A program made the position numbers and the translations under genes. Below, in pieces: positions 36,151 to 46,652 of a DNA stretch of 64,000 bases (positions within the stretch are counted from its first letter, which is position 1; every line of letters starts with the position of its first letter). The DNA lies in the NCBI GenBank assembly GCA_963783105.1, contig CAWAMI010000001.1, forward strand, positions 310,001 through 374,000, read 5' to 3'. The notes below the pieces were generated by a model that was given only the letters and a program-made list of their open reading frames with translations, was not told the DNA's origin and made no database searches. The stretch comes from JAVEDQ01 sp963783105. GTDB lineage: Bacteria; Actinomycetota; Actinomycetes; Frankiales; Frankiaceae.

Positions 36151-37447
36151 TCCGGCCGGAGCAGGCCGCTCCGAGCCCGACCCCGCCTTCGACGCCTTCG
36201 CCGCGGCCCTGATCGAGGACGACCCCGAGCAGCTCTACCAACGAGCTCCCTGCGGCTACCTGTCCACCACCCCCGACGGCGGCATCGTCAAGGTCAACGA
36301 GACATTCCTCGCCCTGACCGGATACCGGCGGGAGGACCTCGTCGGGAAGCGCACCTTCGCGTCGCTGCTGACCGGCGGCGGCCGCATCTACCACGAGACC
36401 CACTACGCGCCGATGCTGCGCATGCAGCGCACCGTCCGCGGGATCGCCCTCGAGATCGTCGCCGCCGACGGTCGGCGGCTGCCCGTCCTGGTCAACTCCG
36501 TCCTCGTCTCGGACGATGCGAACAACCCGGTCGTCGTGCGCACCGCCGTGTTCGACGCGGCCGAGCGCCGGGAGTACGAGCAGGAGCTGCTGCGCGCCAA
36601 GCAGCGCGCCGAGGCGTCCGAGTCGCGGGCCCGGCACCTGGCGAGCACGCTGCAGCAGACGCTCATCCCGCCCGCGCCGCCGAATGTCCCCGGCCTCGAC
36701 GTCGCCGCGGCCTACCGGCCGGCGGGAAGCGGCGACGAGGTCGGCGGCGACTTCTACGACGTCTTCGAGGTGGGGGCGGACGACTGGGTCGTGGTCGTCG
36801 GCGACGTGCGCGGCAAGGGGGTGGACGCCGCGGTCGTCACCTCCCTGGCCCGGCACACCCTTCGCGGGGCGGCGGTGCGCAGCGACGAGCCCAGCGCGAT
36901 GCTGGCGACGTTGAACTCCGCACTCCTCGGGCAGGACGATCCGCGCTTCGCGACCGTCGTCCTCGTCCGGCTCCGCCGCCTCGATGGACGCTGGCAGGCC
37001 ACGATCTGCTGCGGCGGACACCCGCTCCCGCTGCTCGTGCGACGCAACGAGGCACCCCGCGAGGTGGGCGTCCCCGGCTCACTCGTCGGGGTGCTGGACG
37101 AGCCGGAGCTCGCCGACACCGACGTCCCGCTCGGGCCGGGCGACGCCCTGTTCTGCTACACCGACGGCGTGACCGAGGGACGCCGCGGCCGCGAGTTCTT
37201 CGGCGAGACCCGGCTGGTCGCCGCGCTCGGCCGGGGCGCGCCGACTGCGAGCGGCCTCGTCGATGACGTCCTCGAGAGCGTGCTCGCCTTCCAGGCCGGC
37301 GACGCCCGGGACGACATCGCGCTCGTCGCCATCCGGGTGCCCGCCCTGGCGTTCGACTCCGCCGCATCAGCCCTTGAGTGCGCCGAGCAGGGTGATCACG
37401 GACAGGACGACCAGCAGGACGGCGGCGAGCTGCTGGACCCGGCGTAG
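36122..37447 (+). CDS. rsbP: RsbP-like PAS-PP2C (SpoIIE) phosphatase
   Basis: 441 residues. A PAS domain (about 35-150: YLSTTPDGGIVKVNETFLALTGYRREDLVGK, KRTFASLLTGGGRIYHETH) is followed by a short coiled helix and a SpoIIE/PP2C domain with metal motifs GDEVGGDFYDVF, VVVGDVRGKG, CCGGHPLPLL, FCYTDGVTEGRRG and DDIALVAIR. It would dephosphorylate an anti-anti-sigma factor under control of RsbQ. Overlap with rsbQ is 29 bases from ATG 36122, or 8 from GTG 36143, so they are coupled. Its last 27 codons run over the end of the convergent UPF0016 gene (81-base overlap). Confidence 0.9.
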   Translation: MPSPRSSVVDPAGAGRSEPDPAFDAFAAALIEDDPEQLYQRAPCGYLSTTPDGGIVKVNETFLALTGYRREDLVGKRTFASLLTGGGRIYHETHYAPMLRMQRTVRGIALEIVAADGRRLPVLVNSVLVSDDANNPVVVRTAVFDAAERREYEQELLRAKQRAEASESRARHLASTLQQTLIPPAPPNVPGLDVAAAYRPAGSGDEVGGDFYDVFEVGADDWVVVVGDVRGKGVDAAVVTSLARHTLRGAAVRSDEPSAMLATLNSALLGQDDPRFATVVLVRLRRLDGRWQATICCGGHPLPLLVRRNEAPREVGVPGSLVGVLDEPELADTDVPLGPGDALFCYTDGVTEGRRGREFFGETRLVAALGRGAPTASGLVDDVLESVLAFQAGDARDDIALVAIRVPALAFDSAASALECAEQGDHGQDDQQDGGELLDPA

Positions 37448-37963
37448 CGGGATCACCCGCAGCAGCGAGCGGCCGAGGGTGACGGCGATCGTGGCCACCG
37501 ACACCAGGGCCAGGAAGGCGCCGATCCCGACGGCCAACGGCTGCTGGTAGCGCGCGGCGAGCGTCGCCGTCAGGATCTGCGTGAGGTCGCCGAACTCGGC
37601 GACGAGGACCAGAAGGAACGACGCGCCCGTGATCGCCGGCCACCCCCGATCGCCGCTGACCCGCTCGGCGTTCTCCTCCCCCTCCTCCGCCGACTTCTCC
37701 GGGTTCGAGCGCAGCAGCAGGACCGCCCCCGCGAGGAACAGCACCGACGTCGCGATCTCCACCGGACGCTGGGGCAGCTGCGCGACGAAGGTGCCCGCGG
37801 CCGTCGCGACCGTGACGTGGATGGCGAACGCGCCGGCGACGCCGAGCAGCACGGGCACCGGCGAGTAGCGGGCGCCGAGCACGAGCGAGGCGACCGCCGT
37901 CTTGTCCGGTAGCTCACCGAGGAAGACGAGGCCGAAGACGGTCAGGAGAACGAGGAGGTCCAC
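37367..37963 (-). CDS. UPF0016/TMEM165 (GDT1) family manganese-type cation exporter
   Basis: 198 residues, six transmembrane helices in two inverted halves. The two family motifs are ELPDKTAVASLVLGAR (first half, residues about 16-31) and AEFGDLTQILTATLAAR (second half), both close to the ExGD(K/R/L)(S/T) signature. GTG 37963 gives the typical DLLVLLTVFGLVFLGELPDKT start with GGAAGG before it; earlier in-frame starts fall inside the riboswitch and were rejected. Members export Mn2+ (or Ca2+). The mntP-type riboswitch upstream supports Mn2+. Convergent overlap of 81 bases with rsbP. Confidence 0.9.
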   Translation of the reverse strand: MDLLVLLTVFGLVFLGELPDKTAVASLVLGARYSPVPVLLGVAGAFAIHVTVATAAGTFVAQLPQRPVEIATSVLFLAGAVLLLRSNPEKSAEEGEENAERVSGDRGWPAITGASFLLVLVAEFGDLTQILTATLAARYQQPLAVGIGAFLALVSVATIAVTLGRSLLRVIPLRRVQQLAAVLLVVLSVITLLGALKG

Positions 37964-38061
37964 GCGGGCCTTCCGGTCGGGCCATCGGACCGGAGCGCCG
38001 TCGGGATGCCTCCGACCCGACAGCGAGGGTCGTGCGGCCGAAGCCGACGACGGTGTCAGGT

Positions 38062-38190
38062 CGAAGGTCTCGCTCATCCCCTCCGCGAGCGGACCCACGG
38101 ACCGGACTCGGTGGCCGGGCGCGGGCGCCAGGATGTCGACCAGCCGACTCCCCGTCCGGCGCGCCGGACGGGAGGAACTACTCCCCTTCG
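38062..38190 (-). ncRNA. yybP-ykoY (mntP) manganese riboswitch
   Basis: Read on the minus strand, the element opens CGAAGGGGAGTAG (38190-38178) and closes GCGAGACCTTCG (38073-38062). CGAAGG and CCTTCG pair as P1, and GGGGAGUAG and GCGAGACC are the conserved core strands of this class, with TCGACATCCTGG between hairpins. It ends about 98 bases before the GTG of the UPF0016 gene, leaving room for an expression platform. The class senses Mn2+ and switches on exporters. Confidence 0.78.
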
Positions 38191-38205
38191 GCGCAGAGCC
38201 TACGG

Positions 38206-38331
38206 GTGCGTGGAGCGCGCGTCGGCGGCGCGACCGGCGACCGGGAGCTGCAGGCCGAGGGCCAGTCCGATCAGAGCCGCAGCAACCTCAAGCAGGCCGG
38301 CGAGAAGGTCAAGGACGCGTTCCGGCCCTGA
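38206..38331 (+). CDS. Short CsbD-like stress protein or remnant
   Basis: 41 residues from GTG 38206. The sequence GGATGDRELQAEGQSDQSR and SNLKQAGEKVKDAF matches the C-terminal two thirds of CsbD proteins (consensus TGDKxLExEGKxDQxKGxxKQxxGxVKD). The usual N-terminal third (KGKxKEAxG) is missing and the sequence before the GTG does not encode it, so this is either a shortened gene or a 5'-truncated one. CsbD is a general-stress protein in Bacillus, and the RsbQ-RsbP module lies nearby. A hairpin follows. Confidence 0.55.
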   Translation: MRGARVGGATGDRELQAEGQSDQSRSNLKQAGEKVKDAFRP

Positions 38332-38373
38332 CGCCCAAGGGCCGTCGTCGCCCTGCCCAGGAGAAGCTCAAGC

Positions 38374-38395
38374 GGCTCGGTCGATTGGCCGAGCC
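38374..38395 (+). terminator. Hairpin terminator after the CsbD-like gene
   Basis: GGCTCGG (38374-38380) pairs with CCGAGCC (38389-38395), followed by CCCTT. Positioned 43 bases after the csbD-like stop. Confidence 0.6.
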
Positions 38396-38551
38396 CCCTT
38401 CACATGCGCTTGTCACATAGTTGACGGATTACCCGCCGATGGGCCCGGGAAGGTCCGGAATCGCGTGGCTGAGCCAGCAGCCCAGCTCATAGCTGTGGCG
38501 CCGAGAAGAGTGCGTCGGAGCGACCAACCCTCTGAACCGGGAATGGCGCCC

Positions 38552-38758
38552 ATGAACGTCAACACCGAACTGATGACCCCGTTGCTCGCCGGTCTACCGA
38601 GCGACGAGCGCACCGACATCCTCACCCGCATCAACCGGGCCGCGGCCGAACAGCTGCACCGCAAGAAGAAACCGCCGCGACGACGCCGTCGGGGCCCGGA
38701 CGGCGAGCTGTACCTCCCCGAGGAGCTCGACCAGAACGAGGTCGGCTCCCGCGCATAG
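38552..38758 (+). CDS. Small basic hypothetical protein
   Basis: 68 residues (71 if ATG 38543 is used; GGGA lies better for 38552). An N-terminal helical part (LLAGLPSDERTDILTRINRAAAEQLH) is followed by the very basic RKKKPPRRRRRG and an acidic end (ELYLPEELDQNEVGSRA). The basic run could bind nucleic acid. It ends 9 bases before galK on the same strand. Not recognised. Confidence 0.5.
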   Translation: MNVNTELMTPLLAGLPSDERTDILTRINRAAAEQLHRKKKPPRRRRRGPDGELYLPEELDQNEVGSRA

Positions 38759-38767
38759 CGTGCGGCG

Positions 38768-39904
38768 GTGGCCGACAGCCTCTCCACGCGCTTCCGCGCG
38801 TGGACCGGCCGCCCAGAGGCGGGCGTCTGGTCCGCGCCGGGGCGTGTCAACCTCCTCGGGGAGCACACCGACTACAACGACGGGCTGGTCCTGCCGTTCG
38901 CGATCGGCCTGCGTACGCGGGTGGCCCTGGGCCGACGGCCGGACCGGCGCGTCCGCGTGCTGTCCCTTCAGCAGGACGCGGCCGTGGAGGCCGACCTCGA
39001 CGAGCTGCACCTGGCCTCGGGCTGGGGTGCCTACGTGCTCGGGACACTGTGGGCCCTGTTCTCGGCGGGCGCACCGCCGAGGGGCCTCGACCTCGTCGTC
39101 GACGGCGGCGTCCCGCCGGGAGCCGGGCTGTCCTCCAGCGCCGCGCTCGAGTGCGCGGTGGCGCTCGCCGTCCGCGACCTGCTCGACGTACCGCTCGACG
39201 CCCTGACGCTGGCCGAGGCGGGTCGGCGCGCCGAGAACGAGGTCGTGGGCGCGCCGGTCGGGCTCATGGACCAGGCGGTGTCGCTGCTCGCCGAGGCCGG
39301 GTCGGCCCTGCTGCTCGACTGCCGCTCGCTCGACTGGAGTCGCGTACCGCTCGATCCGGCGGCGGCCGGGCTGCGGCTGCTCGTGACCGACAGCGGCGTG
39401 ACCCACGCGCTCGCGGACGGTTCCTACGCCCGTCGTCGGGAGGAGTGCGCCGCCGCCGCCGAGGCCCTCGGCGTGCCGAGCCTGCGCGAGCTGGACGCGA
39501 CCGACGTCGCCGCGGACGCCGGGCGGCTGGACCCCGTGCTGCTCCGCCGGGCCCGGCACGTCGTCAGCGAGAACGAGCGTGTCCTGATGGCGGTGCAGGC
39601 GCTCGGCGCCGACGACTGGCCGGCGCTCGGTCGCCTGCTGACCGCCTCGCACGCGAGCCTCCGCGACGACTTCGAGGTGTCGGTGCCGGAGGTCGACGGC
39701 ATTGTCGAGGCCGCCCTCGCCGCGGGTGCCCTCGGCGCGCGGATGACCGGAGGCGGCTTCGGCGGCAACGCGCTCGCCCTGGTGCCGGAGGCGGCGGTCG
39801 ACACCGCCGCCGCGGCCATCCGGCGGCACGCCGATCGCAACGGCTGGCCGGCGCCGCACTCGTTCGTCGTCCGGCCGGAGGGCGGCGCCCGGCGCGACGC
39901 CTGA
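38768..39904 (+). CDS. galK: Galactokinase
   Basis: A 378-residue GHMP kinase phosphorylating galactose at C1 (Leloir pathway). The galactokinase signature GRVNLLGEHTDYNDG is near residue 26, the ATP loop GGVPPGAGLSSSAALE near 118, and the third motif MTGGGFGGNAL near 328; the catalytic Asp is in GAPVGLMDQAVSLL. GTG 38768 start. No galT or galE is adjacent. Convergent with the LLM gene, 15-base gap. Confidence 0.95.
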   Translation: MADSLSTRFRAWTGRPEAGVWSAPGRVNLLGEHTDYNDGLVLPFAIGLRTRVALGRRPDRRVRVLSLQQDAAVEADLDELHLASGWGAYVLGTLWALFSAGAPPRGLDLVVDGGVPPGAGLSSSAALECAVALAVRDLLDVPLDALTLAEAGRRAENEVVGAPVGLMDQAVSLLAEAGSALLLDCRSLDWSRVPLDPAAAGLRLLVTDSGVTHALADGSYARRREECAAAAEALGVPSLRELDATDVAADAGRLDPVLLRRARHVVSENERVLMAVQALGADDWPALGRLLTASHASLRDDFEVSVPEVDGIVEAALAAGALGARMTGGGFGGNALALVPEAAVDTAAAAIRRHADRNGWPAPHSFVVRPEGGARRDA

Positions 39905-39919
39905 CGTCCCCCGGCCGCG

Positions 39920-40888
39920 TCAGCCGCTCGGCGTGAGGCCGCGGACCTTATCGGCCAGCTCGCCGGCGAAGAAGTCGAGGAACCCGTCCGGGTCGGGGCC
40001 GGCGTTCATGAGAACGAGGTGGTCGAAGCCGGCGTCGACGAACTGCTGGACCTGCCGGACGTGCGCGTCGACGTCGGGCCCGCACGCGAACTGGCCTTTG
40101 ATGTCCTCGACGCGCACCGTGCTCGTGGCGGCCTCGAAGTTGACCGGGTTGGGCAGCTCGCTCATCACCTTCCAGCCCGTGAGCGCCCACCGCGTCGTCT
40201 CGAGCACCGCCTGCGCGGCGGTGTCCTCGTCCGGCGCCCAGGCCAGCGGCACCTCGGAGTAGCGCGGTCCGTCGCCGCCCGCCCCGGTGTAGGCCTCGAC
40301 CAGCTCGCTCTTCGGCTCCGTGGCGAACAGGCCGTCGCCGAGCTCCGCGGCCATCCGTGCCGCGGCCGGCCCGCCCGCCGCCACCGGCATCAGCGGCAGC
40401 TCGTCGGGCAGGTCGAACACCCGCGCGTCCTCGAGCTGCAGGTACTTGCCCTCGTAGTTCTGGTAGCCGCCCTGCCACAGGAGCTTGATGATCTCCAGCG
40501 CCTCGCGGAAGACCTCCTGCCGCCGGTGGATCCCGGGGAACTGTTTGCCGACGATGTGCTCGCTCAGCCGTTCGCCGGAGCCGACGCCGAGGGTGAAGCG
40601 GCCGTCGGAGAGGATCGCCACCGTCGCCGCGGCCTGGGCGATGATCGCCGGGTGGTACCGGAAGCTCGGACACGTCACGCCCGTGACCAGGCCGATGCGC
40701 TCGGTCTTCGCGGCCATCGTGCCGAGCATCGACCACGTGAAGCCGGAGTGCCCCTGGTTGTCGAGCCAGGGGTGGAAGTGGTCGCTCATCTCGACGAAGT
40801 CGAACCCGGCCTCCTCGGCCCGCTGGGCCTGCCGGACGATCTCCTTCGGGTCGAAGGCCTCGGTCATCAGCTTGTAGCCGATCTTCAT
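39920..40888 (-). CDS. F420-dependent LLM-class oxidoreductase (TIGR03557-like)
   Basis: A 322-residue TIM-barrel luciferase-like protein. IGYKLMTEAFDPKEIVRQAQRAEEAGFDFVEMSDHFHPW and HSGFTWSMLGTMAAKTERIGLVTGVTCPSFRYHPAIIAQAAATVAILSDGRFTLGVGSGERLSEH are typical of the F420-glucose-6-phosphate-dehydrogenase-like branch, including the conserved His in DHF. Deazaflavin use is inferred from family. Natural substrate unknown. Its promoter region is shared with the iron-box-controlled bfd. Confidence 0.88.
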   Translation of the reverse strand: MKIGYKLMTEAFDPKEIVRQAQRAEEAGFDFVEMSDHFHPWLDNQGHSGFTWSMLGTMAAKTERIGLVTGVTCPSFRYHPAIIAQAAATVAILSDGRFTLGVGSGERLSEHIVGKQFPGIHRRQEVFREALEIIKLLWQGGYQNYEGKYLQLEDARVFDLPDELPLMPVAAGGPAAARMAAELGDGLFATEPKSELVEAYTGAGGDGPRYSEVPLAWAPDEDTAAQAVLETTRWALTGWKVMSELPNPVNFEAATSTVRVEDIKGQFACGPDVDAHVRQVQQFVDAGFDHLVLMNAGPDPDGFLDFFAGELADKVRGLTPSG

Positions 40889-41002
40889 CCGCGCTCCAGG
40901 GGTGCGTTCGTGGTCGAGGGCGGACTACCCGAGCGATCCCGGTCGACACCGGCGCAACGTTCGGGCACCCTTCCCCGTTTGACGAACACGCGCCCGATGG
41001 GT

Positions 41003-41021
41003 TTAGGTAGTCCTTACCTAA
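41003..41021. promoter_or_regulatory. IdeR/DtxR iron box upstream of bfd-bfr
   Basis: TTAGGTAGTCCTTACCTAA is a 19-base palindrome with perfect seven-base arms, matching the DtxR/IdeR consensus TTAGGTTAGSCTAACCTAA. It lies 44 bases before the bfd ATG. IdeR with Fe2+ is known to activate bacterioferritin genes in mycobacteria, or to repress uptake genes; which applies cannot be read from position alone. Confidence 0.88.
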
Positions 41022-41065
41022 GCCTGGGTACAGGCGTCGGGAGCGGCGAGGAGGCGGTCGGTTCG

Positions 41066-41263
41066 ATGTACGTCTGCATCTGTCACGCCGTCACCCGCGA
41101 CGAGGTGACCGCCGAGATCGCCGCCGGTGCCCGCACGGAGGAAGAGGTCGGCGACCGCTGCCTCGCCGGAACGGGCTGCGGGTCGTGCGTGGACCGGATC
41201 TGCGACATGCTCCGCGCCTTGGCGCCGGACGATGCCCGGGTGCCGCTGCCGGCCGCTTCGTGA
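41066..41263 (+). CDS. bfd: Bacterioferritin-associated ferredoxin
   Basis: 65 residues. BFD-like [2Fe-2S] protein with ligands in YVCICHAVTRDEV (CxC) and CLAGTGCGSCVDRI (CxxC). In characterised systems it docks on bacterioferritin and reduces the stored iron for release. It is downstream of an iron box and 51 bases before bfr. ATG 41066 was chosen. Confidence 0.93.
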   Translation: MYVCICHAVTRDEVTAEIAAGARTEEEVGDRCLAGTGCGSCVDRICDMLRALAPDDARVPLPAAS

Positions 41264-41314
41264 CGACGGCTGGGACCCTCTGCGGGCCCGGCGAGCACGG
41301 ATAGGTTGGGCGCC

Positions 41315-41797
41315 ATGCGCGGCGACAAGCGGGTCCTGGAGTTCCTCAACGAGCAGCTGACGGCCGAGCTCACCGCGATCAACCAGTACTTCCTGCACGC
41401 GAAGATGCAGCACAACTGGGGCTACACCCGGCTCGCGGACTACACCCGCTCCGAGTCCCTCGACGAGATGCGGCACGCCGAGTCGATCACCGAGCGGATC
41501 CTGTTCCTCGAGGGGCTCCCGAACTACCAGCGCCTCGGCACCCTGGAGATCGGGCAGACGGTGCCCGAGCAGTTCCGCGCCGACATGACCATCGAGGTCG
41601 CCGCGGTCACCCGGCTACGCGAGGGCATCGAGCACATGCGCGGCGTCGGCGACCACACCTCGGCGAACCTCTTCGAGACGATCCTCGCCGACGAGGAACA
41701 CCACATCGACTACCTCGAGACCCAGCTCGGCCTGATCGAGACGCTGGGCGAGCCGCTCTACCTGTCCCAGCAGGTGGAGCCGCCCTCGGGCGAATAA
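41315..41797 (+). CDS. bfr: Bacterioferritin
   Basis: 160 residues. RGDKRVLEFLNEQLTAELTAINQYFLHAKM and SLDEMRHAESITERILFLEGLPN carry ferroxidase ligands Glu18, Glu51, His54 and the haem Met52; ADEEHHIDYLETQLGLI supplies Glu127 and His130 equivalents. So it is a ferroxidase-competent, haem-binding bacterioferritin storing iron in the cytoplasm. ATGCGCGG at 41315 matches the family start. A GGATAGGTT sequence just upstream could give it its own promoter besides read-through from bfd. Confidence 0.95.
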   Translation: MRGDKRVLEFLNEQLTAELTAINQYFLHAKMQHNWGYTRLADYTRSESLDEMRHAESITERILFLEGLPNYQRLGTLEIGQTVPEQFRADMTIEVAAVTRLREGIEHMRGVGDHTSANLFETILADEEHHIDYLETQLGLIETLGEPLYLSQQVEPPSGE

Positions 41798-41801
41798 CCC
41801 G

Positions 41802-41883
41802 GAAATCTCCGCACGGAACGTGCCGCGGGCCCCGGGAGATCGTGGCGAACCGGGCGCTGCCCGGCGTTCGGCGTGGAGATTTC
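41802..41883. repeat. Inverted repeat between bfr and the VOC gene
   Basis: GAAATCTCC (41802-41810) and GGAGATTTC (41875-41883) are perfect inverted arms 64 bases apart, in a lower-GC gap of 223 bases without a gene. It begins four bases past the bfr stop and may form a long hairpin that ends the bfr transcript, or bracket a regulatory site. Confidence 0.5.
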
Positions 41884-42020
41884 ACGGACACCGGTCCCAC
41901 GAGGAGGGACCGCTCGAAGTCTGCCCGGATTCCCCTGAGTAGCGGTCAGGATCTGACCACAAGGCGGCCGAGACTCGGGGCGTCGAGGTCAATCGGACCT
42001 CGGGGACAAGGGGAGCAGCC

Positions 42021-42392
42021 GTGAACGTCGAGATCCAGGTCGTGTTCGTGCCCGTCACCGACGTCGACCGCGCGAAGGCGTTCTACGTCGACCAGGTCGG
42101 CTTCGTGTGCGACCACGACCAGACCGTCGACGAGAACACCCGGTTCGTTCAGCTGACCCCACCCGGTTCGGCCTGCTCCCTCGCGTTCGGTAAGGGCCTC
42201 ATCAGCATGGAGCCGGGCTCGCAGAAGGGGATCATGGCGGTCATCCCCGACGCCGACGCCATGCGGGCGCAGCTCCTCGAGCGGGGCGTGGCGGCGAGCG
42301 AGGTCGACGAGCAGCCCTGGGGCCGGTTCGTCAGCTTCGACGACCCCGACGGCAACAGCTGGCTGCTGCAGGAGCTGCCGGCCCGCGCCTGA
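42021..42392 (+). CDS. VOC (glyoxalase/bleomycin resistance) superfamily protein
   Basis: 123 residues, one VOC module of two beta-alpha-beta3 units: VFVPVTDVDRAKAFYVDQVGF then FVSFDDPDGNSWLLQELP. The final Glu of ...LLQELP sits where VOC metal ligands usually lie. GTG 42021 is preceded by GGGGAG. Substrate unknown. Confidence 0.85.
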   Translation: MNVEIQVVFVPVTDVDRAKAFYVDQVGFVCDHDQTVDENTRFVQLTPPGSACSLAFGKGLISMEPGSQKGIMAVIPDADAMRAQLLERGVAASEVDEQPWGRFVSFDDPDGNSWLLQELPARA

Positions 42393-42406
42393 GACCTCCC
42401 GCCCAC

Positions 42407-43669
42407 TCAGCCGAGCTCGCACCGCCCACGGCCGGCCTGCTTGGCGCGGTACATCGCCTCGTCCGCGCGGGCCAGGAGGCCGCCGGCGGTGTCACCGGGC
42501 CGCGCCAGGGTCAGCCCGACGCTCGCACCGACCCGCAGCTCGGACCACCCGTCGTCCGGGATCTCGATGCGGTAGGAGCCGGCCACGGCGGTGAGCAGGC
42601 GGCGCGCGATCGTCTCGCCCCGCGCCGCGCTCGTCACCTGACGGATCAGGACGGCGAACTCGTCGCCGCCGAGCCGGCCGGCGACGTCCCCCGGGCGGAG
42701 GGCGGCGCTGATCCGCTGGCCCACCAGGTTCAGCAGGTCGTCGCCGGTGGCGTGGCCGTGGACGTCGTTGACGGTTTTGAAGTCGTCGAGATCCAGATAG
42801 GCGACGGCGCAGGACGGCGACCCGCCGTGCAGCGCGGCTTCCAGCTCGTCCAGGAACGTGACGCGGTTGGCCAGACCGGTGAGTCCGTCGCGGCTGGCCA
42901 GCTGCTCGAGGTGCGCGGTGCGCCGTCTCCGGTCGGTGACGTCGGACAGCTGGGCGACGAGGTGCAGCGGCGAACCGTCCTCGTCCCGCACGAGGCCGAC
43001 CGAGAGGTGTCCCCACACCTCGTGCCCGGCCGCGTGCAGGTACCGCTTCTCGAGCTGGTAATCCGGGATCTCGCCGGCGATCAGCCGTCCCAGCAGCTCG
43101 AGGTCGGCCTCGAGATCGTCCGGGTGCGTGATGACCTGGAACGTTCGTGCGAGCAGCTCCGGTTCGGGGTATCCGAGCATCCGGCACAGCGCGGCGTTGA
43201 CGCGCAGTATTCGACCGTCGAGCGCGACCAGCGCGATGCCGATGGGCGCGTGGTCCAGGGTGAGGCGCCACCGCTGCTCGGCCTCCGCCAGGGCAGCGCT
43301 CAGCCGGCGTTGCTCGGTGACGTCCCGGCTGATCCCGACCGTGCCGAGCAGCGTCTCACCCTCCCAGATGCCGTCGACCGTCGTCTCGCACACGCCGCGC
43401 GAGCCGTCCGCGCGGGTGAACTGCACATCTCCCGACCAGCGCTCCCCGGCGGCGATGCGGCTCAGGATGACGTCCTGCACCCCCGGCGGCAGGTCGACGA
43501 CGTCCTCGGGCTTCTGCCCGACGAGCTCGCCGCGACTGCGGCCGAACATCCGCTCGGCGGCGACGTTGACCTCGCTGGTGCAGCCGTCCGGGTCCGTGAG
43601 CAGGATGGCGTCGCGGCTCGCCGCCAGCACGGCGGAGAAGCGGGCGGAGAGCGCCCCGGCACCAGCCAT
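42407..43669 (-). CDS. PAS-PAS-GGDEF diguanylate cyclase
   Basis: 420 residues. Two PAS domains (about 5-125, AILLTDPDGCTSEVNVAAERMFG; and 130-245, IGIALVALDGRILRVNAALCRMLGY) precede a GGDEF domain (about 255-420). The active loop RLGGDEFAVLI is intact, and RPGD five residues before it forms the product-inhibition I-site (RxxD). It therefore should make cyclic di-GMP and be feedback-inhibited. No membrane helix; the PAS domains sense an internal signal. ATG 43669. Convergent with the VOC gene. Confidence 0.9.
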   Translation of the reverse strand: MAGAGALSARFSAVLAASRDAILLTDPDGCTSEVNVAAERMFGRSRGELVGQKPEDVVDLPPGVQDVILSRIAAGERWSGDVQFTRADGSRGVCETTVDGIWEGETLLGTVGISRDVTEQRRLSAALAEAEQRWRLTLDHAPIGIALVALDGRILRVNAALCRMLGYPEPELLARTFQVITHPDDLEADLELLGRLIAGEIPDYQLEKRYLHAAGHEVWGHLSVGLVRDEDGSPLHLVAQLSDVTDRRRRTAHLEQLASRDGLTGLANRVTFLDELEAALHGGSPSCAVAYLDLDDFKTVNDVHGHATGDDLLNLVGQRISAALRPGDVAGRLGGDEFAVLIRQVTSAARGETIARRLLTAVAGSYRIEIPDDGWSELRVGASVGLTLARPGDTAGGLLARADEAMYRAKQAGRGRCELG

Positions 43670-43816
43670 GTCGCCCCCGCTCCGCCGGGATCTGCTTACC
43701 CGGCGCCGTGCCGGTCGGCCCCACCGCCGGCACGTCACTGTCGACACCCGCTGCTGGGAACTCAAGCGGGCCGAGGAGCGGCAGTCAAACCGGGGCGAGC
43801 CCGCCCGCGGACCCGG

Positions 43817-46229
<2,413 letters not shown>

Positions 46230-46236
46230 CGGGGCG

Positions 46237-46647
<411 letters not shown>

Positions 46648-46652
46648 GGATG

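Noticed and set aside
38075..38098. ATG 38077 or GTG 38098 as start of the UPF0016 gene
   Set aside because: Both fall inside the riboswitch 3' strand; GTG 37963 has a ribosome site and the normal family N-terminus.
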